64,000 nt of DNA from Zeugodacus cucurbitae (Eukaryota > Arthropoda > Insecta > Diptera > Tephritidae), in the NCBI RefSeq assembly GCF_028554725.1, contig NC_071670.1:48556501-48620500 (forward strand), written 5' to 3'. The position numbers and the translations under genes are program-made. Below the pieces are notes generated by a model. The model saw nothing but the letters and a program-made list of their open reading frames with translations. It made no database searches and had not been told where the DNA came from. Positions 48,947 through 60,329 of this stretch are shown piece by piece. How positions within the stretch are numbered: position 1 is the stretch's first letter; every line of letters begins with the position of its first letter.

Positions 48947-51618
48947 AAACTCGCCTAATTGCATCATATAGGAATTAAATTTCAGTTTAAAGTAATGCTC
49001 GTGACGAAGGTTCCTTACAAACCGTTCCCCACCGCCTAAGGCTTTAGACCCTGAAATCATTGCTGTATAAGACGTAAAACCGTGAAATCATAGCATATGT
49101 AGAATTATTTAAGAAGTTCAGAGAGAGAGATACTGCTGTTTTAAGAGTCAACGAATTTTTTTTATTTTTGTCTTATCCAAGGACTACTATGTACAGATCC
49201 CGAAATTTAGGGATTGTTATAAATGTCGGTATCTACTTTAATATATATATTTCATATGCAGTTATGCTCATATTGCATGCTTATTTGCTCAAAGGATATG
49301 AGACAGTGGCATATCAGCAGCTATAACAGTATTAAACTGCGATTATTAATGAAATTTTATCGAAGTGAATATTAAGCTTGTAAAGAAATCCGTTTAACAT
49401 GTAACTAAGGGCTTGCATGTGGGTATAAACGAACACGCACGAGGTAAAATTGGTATAAAATTAATAAATACATACTTGCATACAACCACTCTCTGTCTCT
49501 CTCTAGTAAAACGCAATGTCAGTCACATACATGCATATACATATTTGCTAGATCACTGCTTACTTAACAGCAATTTGGAACTGGCTTGTGACTTAACAAG
49601 CTTGTAATTCATGAAAATTGCTATAGTTGATATGATATCACTTAAAATACTACAATGATAACAAACTTTTATTCCATTATATTGACTAACAAAGAAAAAT
49701 TAAAGTCTGCTTTTAGGCGGTAGACACATTAAATTTTATTACCGCTCACTATAATGAATTTGATCATTTACTTCTGCACTTTTTCTCCACACTCGTATAA
49801 TATTACCATAATTTAAATTTGTTTGGCAAACCAAAGTGACATTAAAAACTCCTGCAACCCATTAGGGGCTCACCGAAAAAGTAGCGAAAAAGACTGTCTG
49901 GCACCAGTTAGGCGGTGAAAAATGGCATACAAATTGTGGCTATGAGCCGTATAGTTAGCAATTCGAAGTGTAATTTGTGTTTCAATTGAGTTTTTCCATT
50001 TCCTTTTCGCCTTTGTTGCCTCCTCCTCTTTTGCTCGTCTCACTGTGTTTTGCTGCTGATAACAGCGTGTCCTCTCATTGGTTTTGTCAACGCCACTGAA
50101 GCATGCCACCACCTCTACTGCCACTATTGTAATTTGTTTGCTTGTAAGCTGTTGTCAGCTCTTAAGCTGAATATGCTTCTGTTATGTGTAAGCTTCTTTC
50201 AATTGCCTGCCTTCCATCCTTCTGCTTATTGAATTTATTTTAGCTTCGCTATTTGCCCTACTATGTCCAAAAACATTTTAATTTTTTATATCAGTTTACG
50301 CTTTCTGCTTGGTTGGCTACATTTTCTATATTTTTCGAATTATTTTGAGCATCACTTTGCTTTGGTTTAACTTGTTTATCCGATAGTCGGTGTTTTAGTG
50401 TTCGTAGTTCGTTTGTTGTTGGCGCCTTTAATGTGATATTGTCTACTACGATATGGTTGGTTTGTTTTGTCTTTCCGCGTTAATGTTGAGCTTTATTGAT
50501 TGCTTTCATATTACAGTTAACAACATTAGTCAAAAATGAAATTGGCTGGTAATTCATTAAATTTTCATCTTGTAGTTCATGAAAATGTTTTAGGATTTGT
50601 TCTATAGATTATACAAGAGGCCTTTCTTCTTCAAAGCCTCTTAAAATGTAATAATTTTCAAGATATGACGCGTTGAAACCAATGTTATATGAAATTTTTT
50701 TGTAAGTCTTACTGTTATTGTGGTGGCTTTGGAGAACTCTTCTGAGAGTCCGTTTAAAAATCCCGTTCGTTTCGATTACAAATACCCTTCCTAGCTGAAT
50801 ATTATCTCTCAGTCTGCGGTCTTCGAATTATAAATTGTATACTAAGAAGTATAATAAACAGGAATTTTTAGAATTTTGTTATTAATTCAAGTTCAACACC
50901 TAATTTGCTCGGTGACTTTGGTACTATTCCACATTCTATTGGTACAATCTGTTTGTTATGATTGCAATTATCTTGATTTTTGTTAAACAAAATTCGAGTT
51001 TTTTTTGTTTACTTCCTGAATTGTAATAAGGCATGCTTTCATGTTGACAGTCGTTGATGGTTATAAATCCGGGTAATTTTGGTTACATATAACTGACTAT
51101 AGTAGGAAAGACAAAGCTATTGTCGCATAGTTCACAAAAAGATTAGAAATTTTCTGATCTTTTTGGGATTCTGATCCTCTCTGTTTCTTCATATAAATAG
51201 TGAAATATTTCTCTAAAAAGATAAGTGACTTTACTTTGATTAATCGATAATTTACAGTGCAGTATAGTGCAGAAAATACCTTTACGGTATTTAAATTTCT
51301 CTATTTATTGATAATATACTTATAACTGGTTCCCTAATTCTCACGTGATAAGTCATAGATTTATATCCAGTGTAAGAAAATTGTCCGATAAATTGAGTTC
51401 TGAAATCCCCATTTGATAATTAGACTTCTCTTTCTTTAGTTTAAGTATGCCTCCTAACTAGTCTTGTTTTGGTATAAGTAGTCTATAGGGTTTCATCTTC
51501 CTCGGTAGGTAGGAATTGCGAATTTCGCTTGTGGTTTATTTTAAACTTGTATACTTTTACCAGATCGACCAATAGAGACCCTCCAAGATGACATATATAT
51601 GAGAGTTTCTCATATATA
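48947..51618. other. AT-rich DNA with a low-copy block, no gene seen
   Basis: 49.4-50.5 kb is moderate-GC unique sequence. The rest is AT-rich. No coding similarity or shared repeat recognised. Confidence 0.35.
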
Positions 51619-52004
51619 TACGTGGTGTGTTCAAAGAATAATGGGAATTGTAAAATGTAAAAATTCACGGCTTTGGAGAGTTCAAATTTGTTTTATTATT
51701 TTGATATACATATATGCCGCTCAATAAAAATTTCAACTGTATTAACTGCTTACTTTGTCTGTAGCAGTCACTAAGGTTAGACCTGTTTTTATGAGCTTGG
51801 CGATTTTCGCTACTATGCCCCATCCTTCATATTCGCCAGACATGACGCCGTGTGACTTTGTCCTATTTCCAAAAATAAAGAGAACAATGAAGGGTCGTCC
51901 TTTTACAAACATACGAGAAATCCCTGAAAGAGCCACAGTCACAGAATGGATAAACATATTTTTCAAAAACTAAAACTTCCGTTATTTTTTTAACACACCT
52001 CGTA
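51619..52004 (+). mobile_element. Mariner-derived miniature element, 386 bp
   Basis: TA flanks both ends. The terminal inverted repeats are cgtggtgtgttcaaagaataa on the left and, reversed, cgaggtgtgttaaaaaaataa on the right (51982-52002), the type found on many insect mariners. The interior keeps only the C-terminal piece of the transposase, so it is an internal-deletion derivative that could be moved only by enzyme supplied in trans. Confidence 0.85.
51818..51973 (+). pseudogene. mariner transposase C-terminal fragment
   Basis: The frame reads HPSYSPDMTPCDFVLFPKIK and continues with GRPFTNIREIPERATVTEW, ending FFKN and stop. HPPYSPDLAPCDFFLFPKLK-type sequence is the third catalytic aspartate motif of mariner transposases; the aspartate in SPD is present. 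The normal final about 30 residues and everything upstream are missing. Confidence 0.8.
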
Positions 52005-54006
52005 CCCACATCAAATTACTATTTCATATAAAACTGGTTTCTCGGATTCCCACTCAATAAGTCGTAGATTTATATCCAGTGGAAGAAGGATGTTTGATTG
52101 GAGTTAGAATGAGTTCTGACACCAATATCAAAGCATTTTATACTCAGCTTTATTCTTCTCACTCGGTGGGTAGGAATTTAAAGTTTCGCTGACTTATGGT
52201 ATACAGAGATCTGGGTCCTGGTGGGTGTGGGCCTCCATAATTGCAATAGGGAGAAAACCGGTTTCTCCGGGAGTTCGAAAGGTCTCACTTCCCTGAAATC
52301 TCAACACTCATATCTTAAGCTGGATAGCAGCACTGCTTTTAAGGCTTTTACCATGTGTGATTGAGCTTTATTTCAAATGTAAGCAGATATTAAGCTAAAA
52401 TCCCTTCATTATTTGTATATAAAGGACCTAGTTCAATTCAAATTTTTTAAAGCCATTTTCAGGATTAAGCCGAAGCAACTTTCTATATGATTGAAAAAGT
52501 CAAAGGTGTTCGGGTTTTCGCAGCTTTGTGTTGATATAGCAGATAAAATCTCTATTAAATAATTTTGTACGGAAATGTTTTCTCTTTCGTGACATTCAAT
52601 GTGTTTCTTTCTGGTTTTCTAAATTCTTTAACTTAATCACTATACATTGTCTTCTACATCTTTGTTTTCCATTCATCAAATTCTTTGGCCAACTGTGACT
52701 CAATAGCACAGCTGAGCTAACCGAAGACCACAAAACTTAATTCCTGATAACTCTTTGCTTGTGCAAAAATACGGTTTGTGGGTTTTGTGGCGTCCAAAAG
52801 TCGATGGCAGCACAAAAGATAACAGATAAATTAAAACTGTGACGTAGAAAAGCTGCAGAATCTCAAATGAAACTGAAAAAAAAAAACTGGTGAAAAACGA
52901 AATTAGTCGAATTCAACTGCAATGCGTCTCACTTTGTCAGCTTGATGAGCGACTGCGATTCGCACTTCATTCATTGTGCTGCTGTACACTTGCTCTCACA
53001 TTTTTACCACTTGTCGGACGCCCACGTTTTTGCTTCTTTTTTTCATAGTTTTGGTTTTGGTAAGCGCTTTGTCGGAACGTTGAACAAACGACTTGCAGAC
53101 CGACCGACCGCTCATTCGTCCGTCCATGCATTTAATCTTCCATTGAGTTGGTATTTTCATCGTCACTTTGTCGTCAGTGTCGTGAGCTTATATTGTCACG
53201 TTTTATGCCACAAAATGAATGGTCCCTAAATTGTGGCGAGTCAGTGAACTCGAACGTTTCTGTTTTGTTTTCTTTTCTTTTCGAATTAATTTTCCATTTC
53301 TTGTGTTTCTTCGTTGTTTGTATTTTTCTTTCTTTTTTCTACGCGACTGTTTCTTTTGTTGTTGTACGCTTGTTGTCCTAGCGAATTTACGCCACTTGTG
53401 AATTAAATGGAGCAATTTTGAAAATGGAAAAGAAATCGTTAGGCAATAACATAGAAAGTGAGTGGAAAACGGGATTATATAAAACACTTAACGCTGTTTG
53501 GGCCATAAAAGTCGGTGCGGTGCTTACTAGTATCTTGCTCCTACTTTGCTTTATCACGAAATTGCTCTGGCTGAACCAGTTTCTGAGTACAGCACGCAGC
53601 CAACGCCCCTCCTGGTTCTGGTTTTGTTTGTTGAATAGCCAATTCGTCCCATGAAAATGACTCGCCACGCTCAATTGTAGTGTAATTGAGAGTCATTAAT
53701 TTAAAATGAATTGAATTATAACAAATTTACTTTAGCAAATGCTTGAAACGAACTATGAAAAGCGCAATGAAATGTCGTAAATACACAATATATTTTCATT
53801 TGAAGTAGTGTAGCATACTTTTGGCGGCGGCCAGTTTTATTCGTGTGACAGTTAATGACTTTAAATATGCAAATACGTTAGAGAAAAATGCTGGAATTTG
53901 AGGGAGGAAAATTTTAAAATCAGCAAATAAATTTCGTTAAGAGTTATTTGGAAATTACAAAATTTTTAGTTATAATATTTCTCTAAATGCTAAGGAATAT
54001 ACATTG
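52005..54006. other. AT-rich DNA then low-copy block, no gene seen
   Basis: 52.7-53.9 kb is moderate-GC unique DNA with overlapping open frames on both strands (52942-53674), none with a recognisable domain. No repeats shared with the window. Confidence 0.35.
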
Positions 54007-54940
54007 TAACGGGTGATTTTTTTGAGGTTAGGATTTTCATGCATTAGTATTTGACAGATCACGTGGGATTTCAGACATGGTGTCAAAGAGAAAGATGCTC
54101 AGTATGCTTTGACATTTCATCATGAATAGACTTACTAACGAGCAACGCTTGCAAATCATTGAATGGGCCCTAGAAAAGTTGGCAGAAAATCCGCTTTTTT
54201 ATCGACAAATTTTGTTCAGCGATGAGGCTCATTTCTGGTTGAATGGCTACGTAAATAAGCAAAATTGCCGCATTTGGGGTGAAGAGCAACCAGAAGCCGT
54301 TCAAGAACTGCCCATGCATCCCGAAAAATGCACTGTTTGGTGTGGTTTGTACGCTGGTGGAATCATTGGACCGTATTTTTTCAAAGATGCTGTTGGACGC
54401 AACGTTACGGTGAATGGCGATCGCTATCGTTCGATGCTAACAAACTTTTTGTTGCCAAAAATGGAAGAACTGAACTTGGTTGACATGTGGTTTCAACAAG
54501 ATGGCGCTACATGCCACACAGCTCGCGATTCTATGGCCATTTTGAGGGAAAACTTCGGAGAACAATTCATCTCAAGAAATGGACCCGTAAGTTGGCCACC
54601 AAGATCATGCGATTTAACGCCTTTAGACTATTTTTTGTGGGGCTACGTCAAGTCTAAAGTCTACAGAAATAAGCCAGCAACTATTCCAGCTTTGGAAGAC
54701 AACATTTCCGAAGAAATTCGGGCTATTCCGGCCGAAATGCTCGAAAAAGTTGCCCAAAATTGGACTTTCCGAATGGACCACCTAAGACGCAGCCGCGGTC
54801 AACATTTAAATGAAATTATCTTCAAAAAGTAAATGTCATGAACCAATCTAACGTTTCAAATAAAGAACCGATGAGATTTTGCAAATTTTATGCGTTTTTT
54901 TTTTTAAAAAGTTATCAAGCTCTTAAAAAATCACCCTTTA
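54007..54940 (+). mobile_element. Mariner-type element M3 with intact ends and open transposase frame
   Basis: TA at 54007-54008 and 54939-54940. The terminal repeats are a(a/c)gggtgatttttt on the left and, reversed, aagggtgattttttaagagc on the right. The single reading frame at 54122-54832 fills most of the element, and an AATAAA signal follows at 54859-54864. The total of 934 bp is short for this type (about 1.3 kb expected); the missing part corresponds to the transposase N-terminal half. The leader shares 'tttgacatttc' upstream of the start with M1 and M2. Confidence 0.88.
54122..54832 (+). CDS. Tc1/mariner superfamily transposase, DNA-binding region deleted
   Basis: A 236-residue uninterrupted protein that would catalyse cut-and-paste transposition if complete. 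Visible catalytic core: FSDEAHFWLNG with D34, MWFQQDGATCHTA with D127, and PPRSCDLTPLDYFLWGYV with D164. The second and third aspartates are separated by 36 residues, so the triad is DD36D. The C-terminus NWTFRMDHLRRSRGQHLNEI ends at a normal stop. The first 14 residues (MNRLTNEQRLQIIE) are those that usually open the first helix-turn-helix. They are followed directly by WALEKLAENPLFYRQ, which normally comes just before the catalytic domain. About 100 or more residues, including most of the paired DNA-binding domain, are therefore absent and the frame is kept. The start was chosen as the first ATG, in the position where the family's start is expected. It could not be expected to bind its own terminal repeats. 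Whether it is expressed is unknown. Confidence 0.85.
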   Translation: MNRLTNEQRLQIIEWALEKLAENPLFYRQILFSDEAHFWLNGYVNKQNCRIWGEEQPEAVQELPMHPEKCTVWCGLYAGGIIGPYFFKDAVGRNVTVNGDRYRSMLTNFLLPKMEELNLVDMWFQQDGATCHTARDSMAILRENFGEQFISRNGPVSWPPRSCDLTPLDYFLWGYVKSKVYRNKPATIPALEDNISEEIRAIPAEMLEKVAQNWTFRMDHLRRSRGQHLNEIIFKK

Positions 54941-55502
54941 GATAGTTCCATAGATTTTTCGAGTTATCCCAGGAGAAATCTGTAACTCCATTTCAAGGAA
55001 GTACGATCAGATTTTTCATTTAACAAAGTTTGTATCATTCAAATATTCACCATATATATCTAACGCCGACAAAGATCCGTGCGGTCCAATTTCATTGTTT
55101 CTTATAGTGAACGATTTTCAAAATAATATTTTCAGAAATAATCTTGGAATCCTTAATGCAGATTAGACTTGGTGAGATCCGTTGTTAAGAACATAATGTC
55201 ATTCTTTCAGAAATAAATATCGTATTTTAGTAAAGATGTAGTAATGAAAAATTGCATTTGATGATTAAGTGAGATATTTTCGATATCATTTCTTAATATA
55301 GTATAAATGACGATTTAATAACTAAATTAGACGAGGTTATTTGATCAATAAAGATTGTAAATGTTATTTCTAACTGTTGAAAACTGACGCGACGGGTTTC
55401 GAACACAATTTCTTTCATTCTTTCAATATTACCGTTGTAAGTAGTGGCCAACATATATGAGTACCGCCTCAAGACATTCGCCAATGGCTTCATGTATGTA
55501 TG
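54941..55502. other. AT-rich spacer, no gene seen
   Basis: Nothing recognised between M3 and the retrotransposon fragment, apart from a short (CATA)-type stretch at 55490-55502 that may be the tail of that fragment. Confidence 0.3.
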
Positions 55503-56100
55503 TGATTGGCGTTCAACCGTTTAGCAGGTTATAGCCAAATAGATGAGAGCGCGCCACTCGTCTTTTTCCTTCGCAGTTCGGCGCCAGTTGGAGATCGCAA
55601 GTGTAACCAGGTCGCTCTCCACCTGGTCCCTCCAACGGAGTGGAGACCTTTCCCTTCCTCGGCTTCCTCCGGCGGGTACTGCATCGAACACTTTCAGAGC
55701 TGGAGTGTTTTCGTCCATTCGGACAACATGCCCTAGCCAGCGTAGCCGCTGTCTTTTTATTCGCTGAACTATGTCAATGTCGTCTTATAACTCGTACAGC
55801 TCATCGTTCCATCATCTGCGGTATTCGCCGTTACCAATGTTCTGAGGTCCATAAATCTTGCGCAAAATTTTCCTCTTGAAAACTCCTAGTGTCGTCTCAT
55901 CTGATGTTGACATCGTCAAGCTTCTGCACCATAAAGCAGGACGGGAATGATAAGCGACTTGTAGAGTATGATTTTGGTTCGTCGAGAGAGGACTTTACTG
56001 TTCAATTGCCTACTCAGTCCAAAGTAGCACTTGTTGGCAAGAGTGATTCTGCGCTGGATTTCGAGGCTCCAATGGCTTCATACCACTCAAATTTAAGACA
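55503..56100 (-). pseudogene. Non-LTR retrotransposon reverse transcriptase, C-terminal fragment
   Basis: Minus-strand frame from about 56080: LEIQRRITLANKCYFGLSRQ, SRRTKIILYKSLIIPVLLYG with AEA then a stop where tryptophan is normal, TTLGVFKRKILRKIYGPQNI, RIKRQRLRWLGHVVRMDENT, PALKVFDAVPAGG, SPLRWRDQVESDL, ISNWRRTAKEKDEWRALIYL and a final stop at 55521. This is the thumb and C-terminal region of the endonuclease/reverse-transcriptase protein of RTE-like or similar insect non-LTR elements. Three in-frame stops and no frameshift were seen. The short sequence 'gaacgccaat' plus a CATA-rich tail marks the 3' end, and the 5' part is truncated as is usual for such insertions. Confidence 0.85.
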
Positions 56101-56490
56101 TTTTCTGAAACTTTTTATGATATCGTAGCATTAATTCAAATGGAAAAGTGAAATCTCAAGCATCAGACTATGTAGCTTTTCGACGAACTTTATACTAGCG
56201 GTTAGGCAGGAGTATCATCTTGAAAACATTTTACCGATTTCGTTTACGGGAGTACTTCAGCTAGGTAAAAGTGAGTGTAAAATTGTATGTTTAGAGTTGA
56301 ATATTTTAATTCTCTTACTCTGTTCGAATCGCCAAGCATTAGAGAGTAACGAATCGAACAAATTATACCAGTTATTAAAATAAACTGGCAAAACTTGCAA
56401 GGCAATCATCCTCTGATGCATATGATATATTGTTGCGATTCTCTCTTTGATGGAGAAATGCCTCTCAATGGTCGTGGCTTTGGCCGACCG
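56101..56490. other. AT-rich spacer, no gene seen
   Basis: Nothing recognised. Confidence 0.3.
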
Positions 56491-56954
56491 AAATCGGACT
56501 ATAATTTTTCAAGGCCTCGGATATCGAACATGACGAACTGATTGTTTATGACAATTTTTTTATCGAAAATATTTTTAAATCTCTCAGATATTTTAATGTA
56601 ATTCAGAGGGAATCTTTCTCTTCTAATAGTGTGCCTTATATACGGGTTTTTCAAAAATACAGTGGGTTTTATACCTTCTGAATCGGTTAATATGTGAAAT
56701 GTCTTAGCCAAATTAAGTGAGCTTATAGTGTTTAGTGATATGGATATAGTGGATCTTGGTGGTGAAATTGGGTCAATTTGGTTCAGAAATTACCTCAGTT
56801 CTCATATATATTATGATGAATTTCGTAATTCTAATGGACTTTATGCAGAATTTATGGTTCACCCATGTGTGTTATCTGAATAAAATTATATCTATAAAAG
56901 GCGAGAGTATAAAATGTTCGCTTACACCCGAACTTAGCCTTTCCTTACTTGTTT
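56491..56954 (+). mobile_element. Family A repeat, copy A4, 5' truncated
   Basis: Starts abruptly at 'aaatcggactataatttttcaaggcctcggatatcg' and runs to the conserved tail 'ggcgagagtataaaatgttcg...cttacttgttt'. About 900 bp of the 5' part seen in A2 is absent. It includes the 3' segment deleted from A3. Confidence 0.8.
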
Positions 56955-59820
56955 TTATATAAACTGTTAATTTGAACCATTCCACACAATGAAACTGGTC
57001 TAAAATCCGTAAAACAAAATCAGTTAGATTGAAGATAAGGAGTTATACCACTTTAATGAGATATTCGCCTAATCTTTTGTATCAAATTAAACTTACTAAT
57101 TTTGTAGTTGCTTTTACATGTAAAATGTTTGACCACCGGTTAAAGTTAGCGAGCAGAAAAATGACGAATAGAAGACGGCTTTAAATAACAATTTGTGGAA
57201 GGAAAAAGTATAATTTGCTTTCTCATACTACTTCAAAGATTTTTTCTCATTATTTGCTTAAATTGTGCGTGGAATTCAATTAATGTTGGATTAAATGCAA
57301 TTAAGTTAAAATTTATTGTTGTATTACTTTATTTTCTTCTGCCTTCAATTTCCTTTTCCAATAATATTGCCGTATGCAACAAAATTACAAAATTACAAAT
57401 TTTCCAATTTTCAACGTAAATTCCTAAGCTTAAATAACTTAACCGGGTAAATATTGAGCAACGCACTAAAATTCATTTCGACATATACCATAATATAATG
57501 CAGCAGCCACATTTGTGACCACACAATGGACCGGCAAATTGAATATTCTTGCATTAAGTACGCTTTTCAACGCAAAAGCAAAAGTAAACAGCAGATATAT
57601 ATGTATGTATGGGTGTATGCGTGTGCTGCTGGCCATCTTGATTACGAGCCACCACCACAGCAGCAGCAGGTGTATGTGTGTATATGTCCGTGAGTGCGAA
57701 GAATTGTAAATCGCCAAAGCGCATTGCTTGGGCAAATAAATTTTACATTTCATTTCGGAATGTAAACCACAGGCACTTCAAAGCCGGCAACAACATATAT
57801 ACATACTTGTGCTTATGTCTCTAATACTACCATCAACACACCCACACACTTGCACAGCCAGCTGTGGCAGCGAGCGTAAAGAGCGCTTTGTCCTCGTTAC
57901 CCAGCTGGGCGCGTATGCCGAATGCTTATTTAGCTAAGTTCAACCAACTTTTTGCCTACTCGCCTATATATTTTCACTGCAAACACAGGCACACACACAC
58001 ACACACACCAACATACATACTTACACATAAATACCGTTATTTTCTTTTCAATATGCGTTTACACCAACAAAACATAAATCCACTTTGTTTTGTTTTCCAC
58101 TTTGTCCACTTTGTTTTCCACAAATAAAAAACTATGAAAAATGTGTTGCAAGCAAATAAAACAACAACAACAACAATAAAATATTGTTGAAAAATTCTTA
58201 CAACAACAACAATGTATATGGCTAAAAACGAAATAGCAACGCGAAGTATGGCAAAAATTGAAAATAAGCACAAATGTTGAAGCGACGCCGACGCCGACTG
58301 TTGCTGCTACTGCTGATAAGGATAATGCACCGTGGCGCAACCAATGACCAAGCGCCTATCAAAATGCAAGCTCACTGCAGATTGTGGCATTTTCATATTT
58401 ACGAATGCATATTTTTTGCGATTTTGTTGTTGTTGTTGTTGTTGTACCATTTTTATTCATTTTTTTTTATTTTTTTATTTTTTTATTTTTCACGAAATCT
58501 AAGCGGAGCAATGCACTGCCGGTGAATGCCACAGTGACTTACAGCAGTGTAACTGCACAAATACGAGTACATATATACCAAATGTAAATATGTTTGTTTT
58601 TATATAAAATACCGTTTGCTTGCCTGTCGTTATGTCTGTGCAGCTGTAAAATTACCCGGAGGCTGTTAACTGCACACACATACAAACACCTCGTTTCAAG
58701 TATGTTTGGAAAAAATTTAATACCAGGCAGCTGTGGCGAGGCAAAGCGTTAAAATATGCAAAAAATATGAGGCAAACAGTGTAACAGTGTAGCAGATCCA
58801 TAAATTATTTTTCTTTTGCATAATTTTTTGTATTTGAAAAGGAATTTTGTGTGCTTGAAAACTGGCGTGGTGTAGTGCTGGGCAGGCCAAACCGCAGAAA
58901 TTTATGCATAATCAGCTATGTGTTGATGGACAGTTGTAAATTATCAGCGGAAACGCCTGCAAATATGCAAAAACTAACTGATTGTTATATGTGTAGTCAG
59001 TTTTTATGGCCATCCTAAACACACACACACACACTCATACTTATTTATACTGTGGTTTGTTGTTACTGTACGCCAGTTAGTATGCAGCTTTACTTTAAGC
59101 GGATTACTTTGCATGCCCGCTTTTGAAGAGTTTCATTTCAGAAAATGCATACATTTAAAGTTTTAATTATAGTTTGGCTTAATTTAAATGTTAGCATTAA
59201 TTTTGTTATATGGCTTATTTTTAATTGAGCTGTTCTGGAGTTGGATTTATGTTTATACTTAATTTGTATAATAATTTTTTTTGCTAAATTATTATTATTT
59301 TTTTTTTAATTTGAATGCAATTTCATTTGCTTAATTACACGGACAATTTATTGGCATAGACAAATGTTGATAGTCACTTGTCTATTAATTTCAAAGGAAA
59401 ATAGAATTGAATAGTTTCTTTTAATTGCACATAAAATTATTACAATTTATTGCCTTAATGGAAATATGTTTTTATGCATTATTCGTACATTAAATTGTCA
59501 TAATTTACTAGAGGAGTCAACGTTGCAAGTTTGTTCTCCATTGAAATGGTTAGTAAAAAATCGGTTGCCTACAATTAGGCTCAATGCGAAATTCCAACTA
59601 TTCCATCAACAATCGAAGTGCTATACCTCGTTTAGCTCTTCTGTTTCTGAGTACAATTATGTGAAAAGTGGTCCTTGTTTCGTTGCAATATTTTATTTTT
59701 ATTTTAAATTTTAATGTTCAGAGCGACAAAACGTTTTGCTTATCTTAAGGAGTTCGATAGGTTTCAGAGGTTCAAAACAGGGGGTTTTTTATATATATTT
59801 TTTTATATATACCATCATAT
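56955..59820. other. Low-copy block with CA and TTG repeats
   Basis: (CA)n lies at about 57989-58008 and 59019-59034, (TTG)5-6 at about 58425-58443, and CAACAACAA at about 58161-58175 and 58201-58212. 57.4-59.1 kb is moderate GC and looks single copy. The frames there are made by the repeats. No exon supported. Confidence 0.4.
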
Positions 59821-59945
59821 ATAGTGGAACTTCCATAACTCAAACTTCTACAACTCGAAGATCTCCATAATTCAAACTTTTGAATTGGCAATAGAAATCA
59901 AATTTCATACAAATTGTCTTCCATAACTCAAACTTTTCGACAAGG
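59821..59945 (+). mobile_element. Possible pogo/Tigger-like element end
   Basis: 'tatagtggaacttccataactcaaact' is followed by 'acaactcgaag', 'ccataattcaaac' and 'ccataactcaaac'. Repeated CATAACTCGAAC-type motifs after CAGTGGAAC are characteristic of pogo/Tigger-type termini, as I recall them. A matching 12-bp reversed motif (ggaagttccact) occurs at about 61691, but inner sequence does not match and I see no transposase, so the extent is unknown. Confidence 0.4.
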
Positions 59946-60329
59946 GCAAATTAAAAAATTTAAAGTTTTACAATCGAGGCAGAATTTTAAAAGAGTCTAT
60001 ATCGTATGGAGATTAACAAAAAATATGGTATTACACTTATTGATTGCATAAATCATGTAACAGAGACATGGGATACAGACGTCAAGAGCCGGACAATTGC
60101 AAACTGCAACAAACAAAACTACCGAATACATGTTTTAACGTATTTAAATAAAACTTTATGCGAAGGAAATAAATAAGGCTGGGTATATTTCAATTAAACA
60201 GTTCAGCATATCAAAGATACATGTATAAACAATATTTTGAAAAATTTTTATTTAAAAATTCCGAAACCTCAGCCGTTGCCGTGGACATCTAAAATCAACA
60301 AACCACATATATTTCGATAGCACCTGGAT

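Noticed and set aside
58037..58587. Overlapping 67-93-codon frames rich in Cys, Val and Phe
   Set aside because: They are translations of TTG/CAA and T-rich tracts on both strands.
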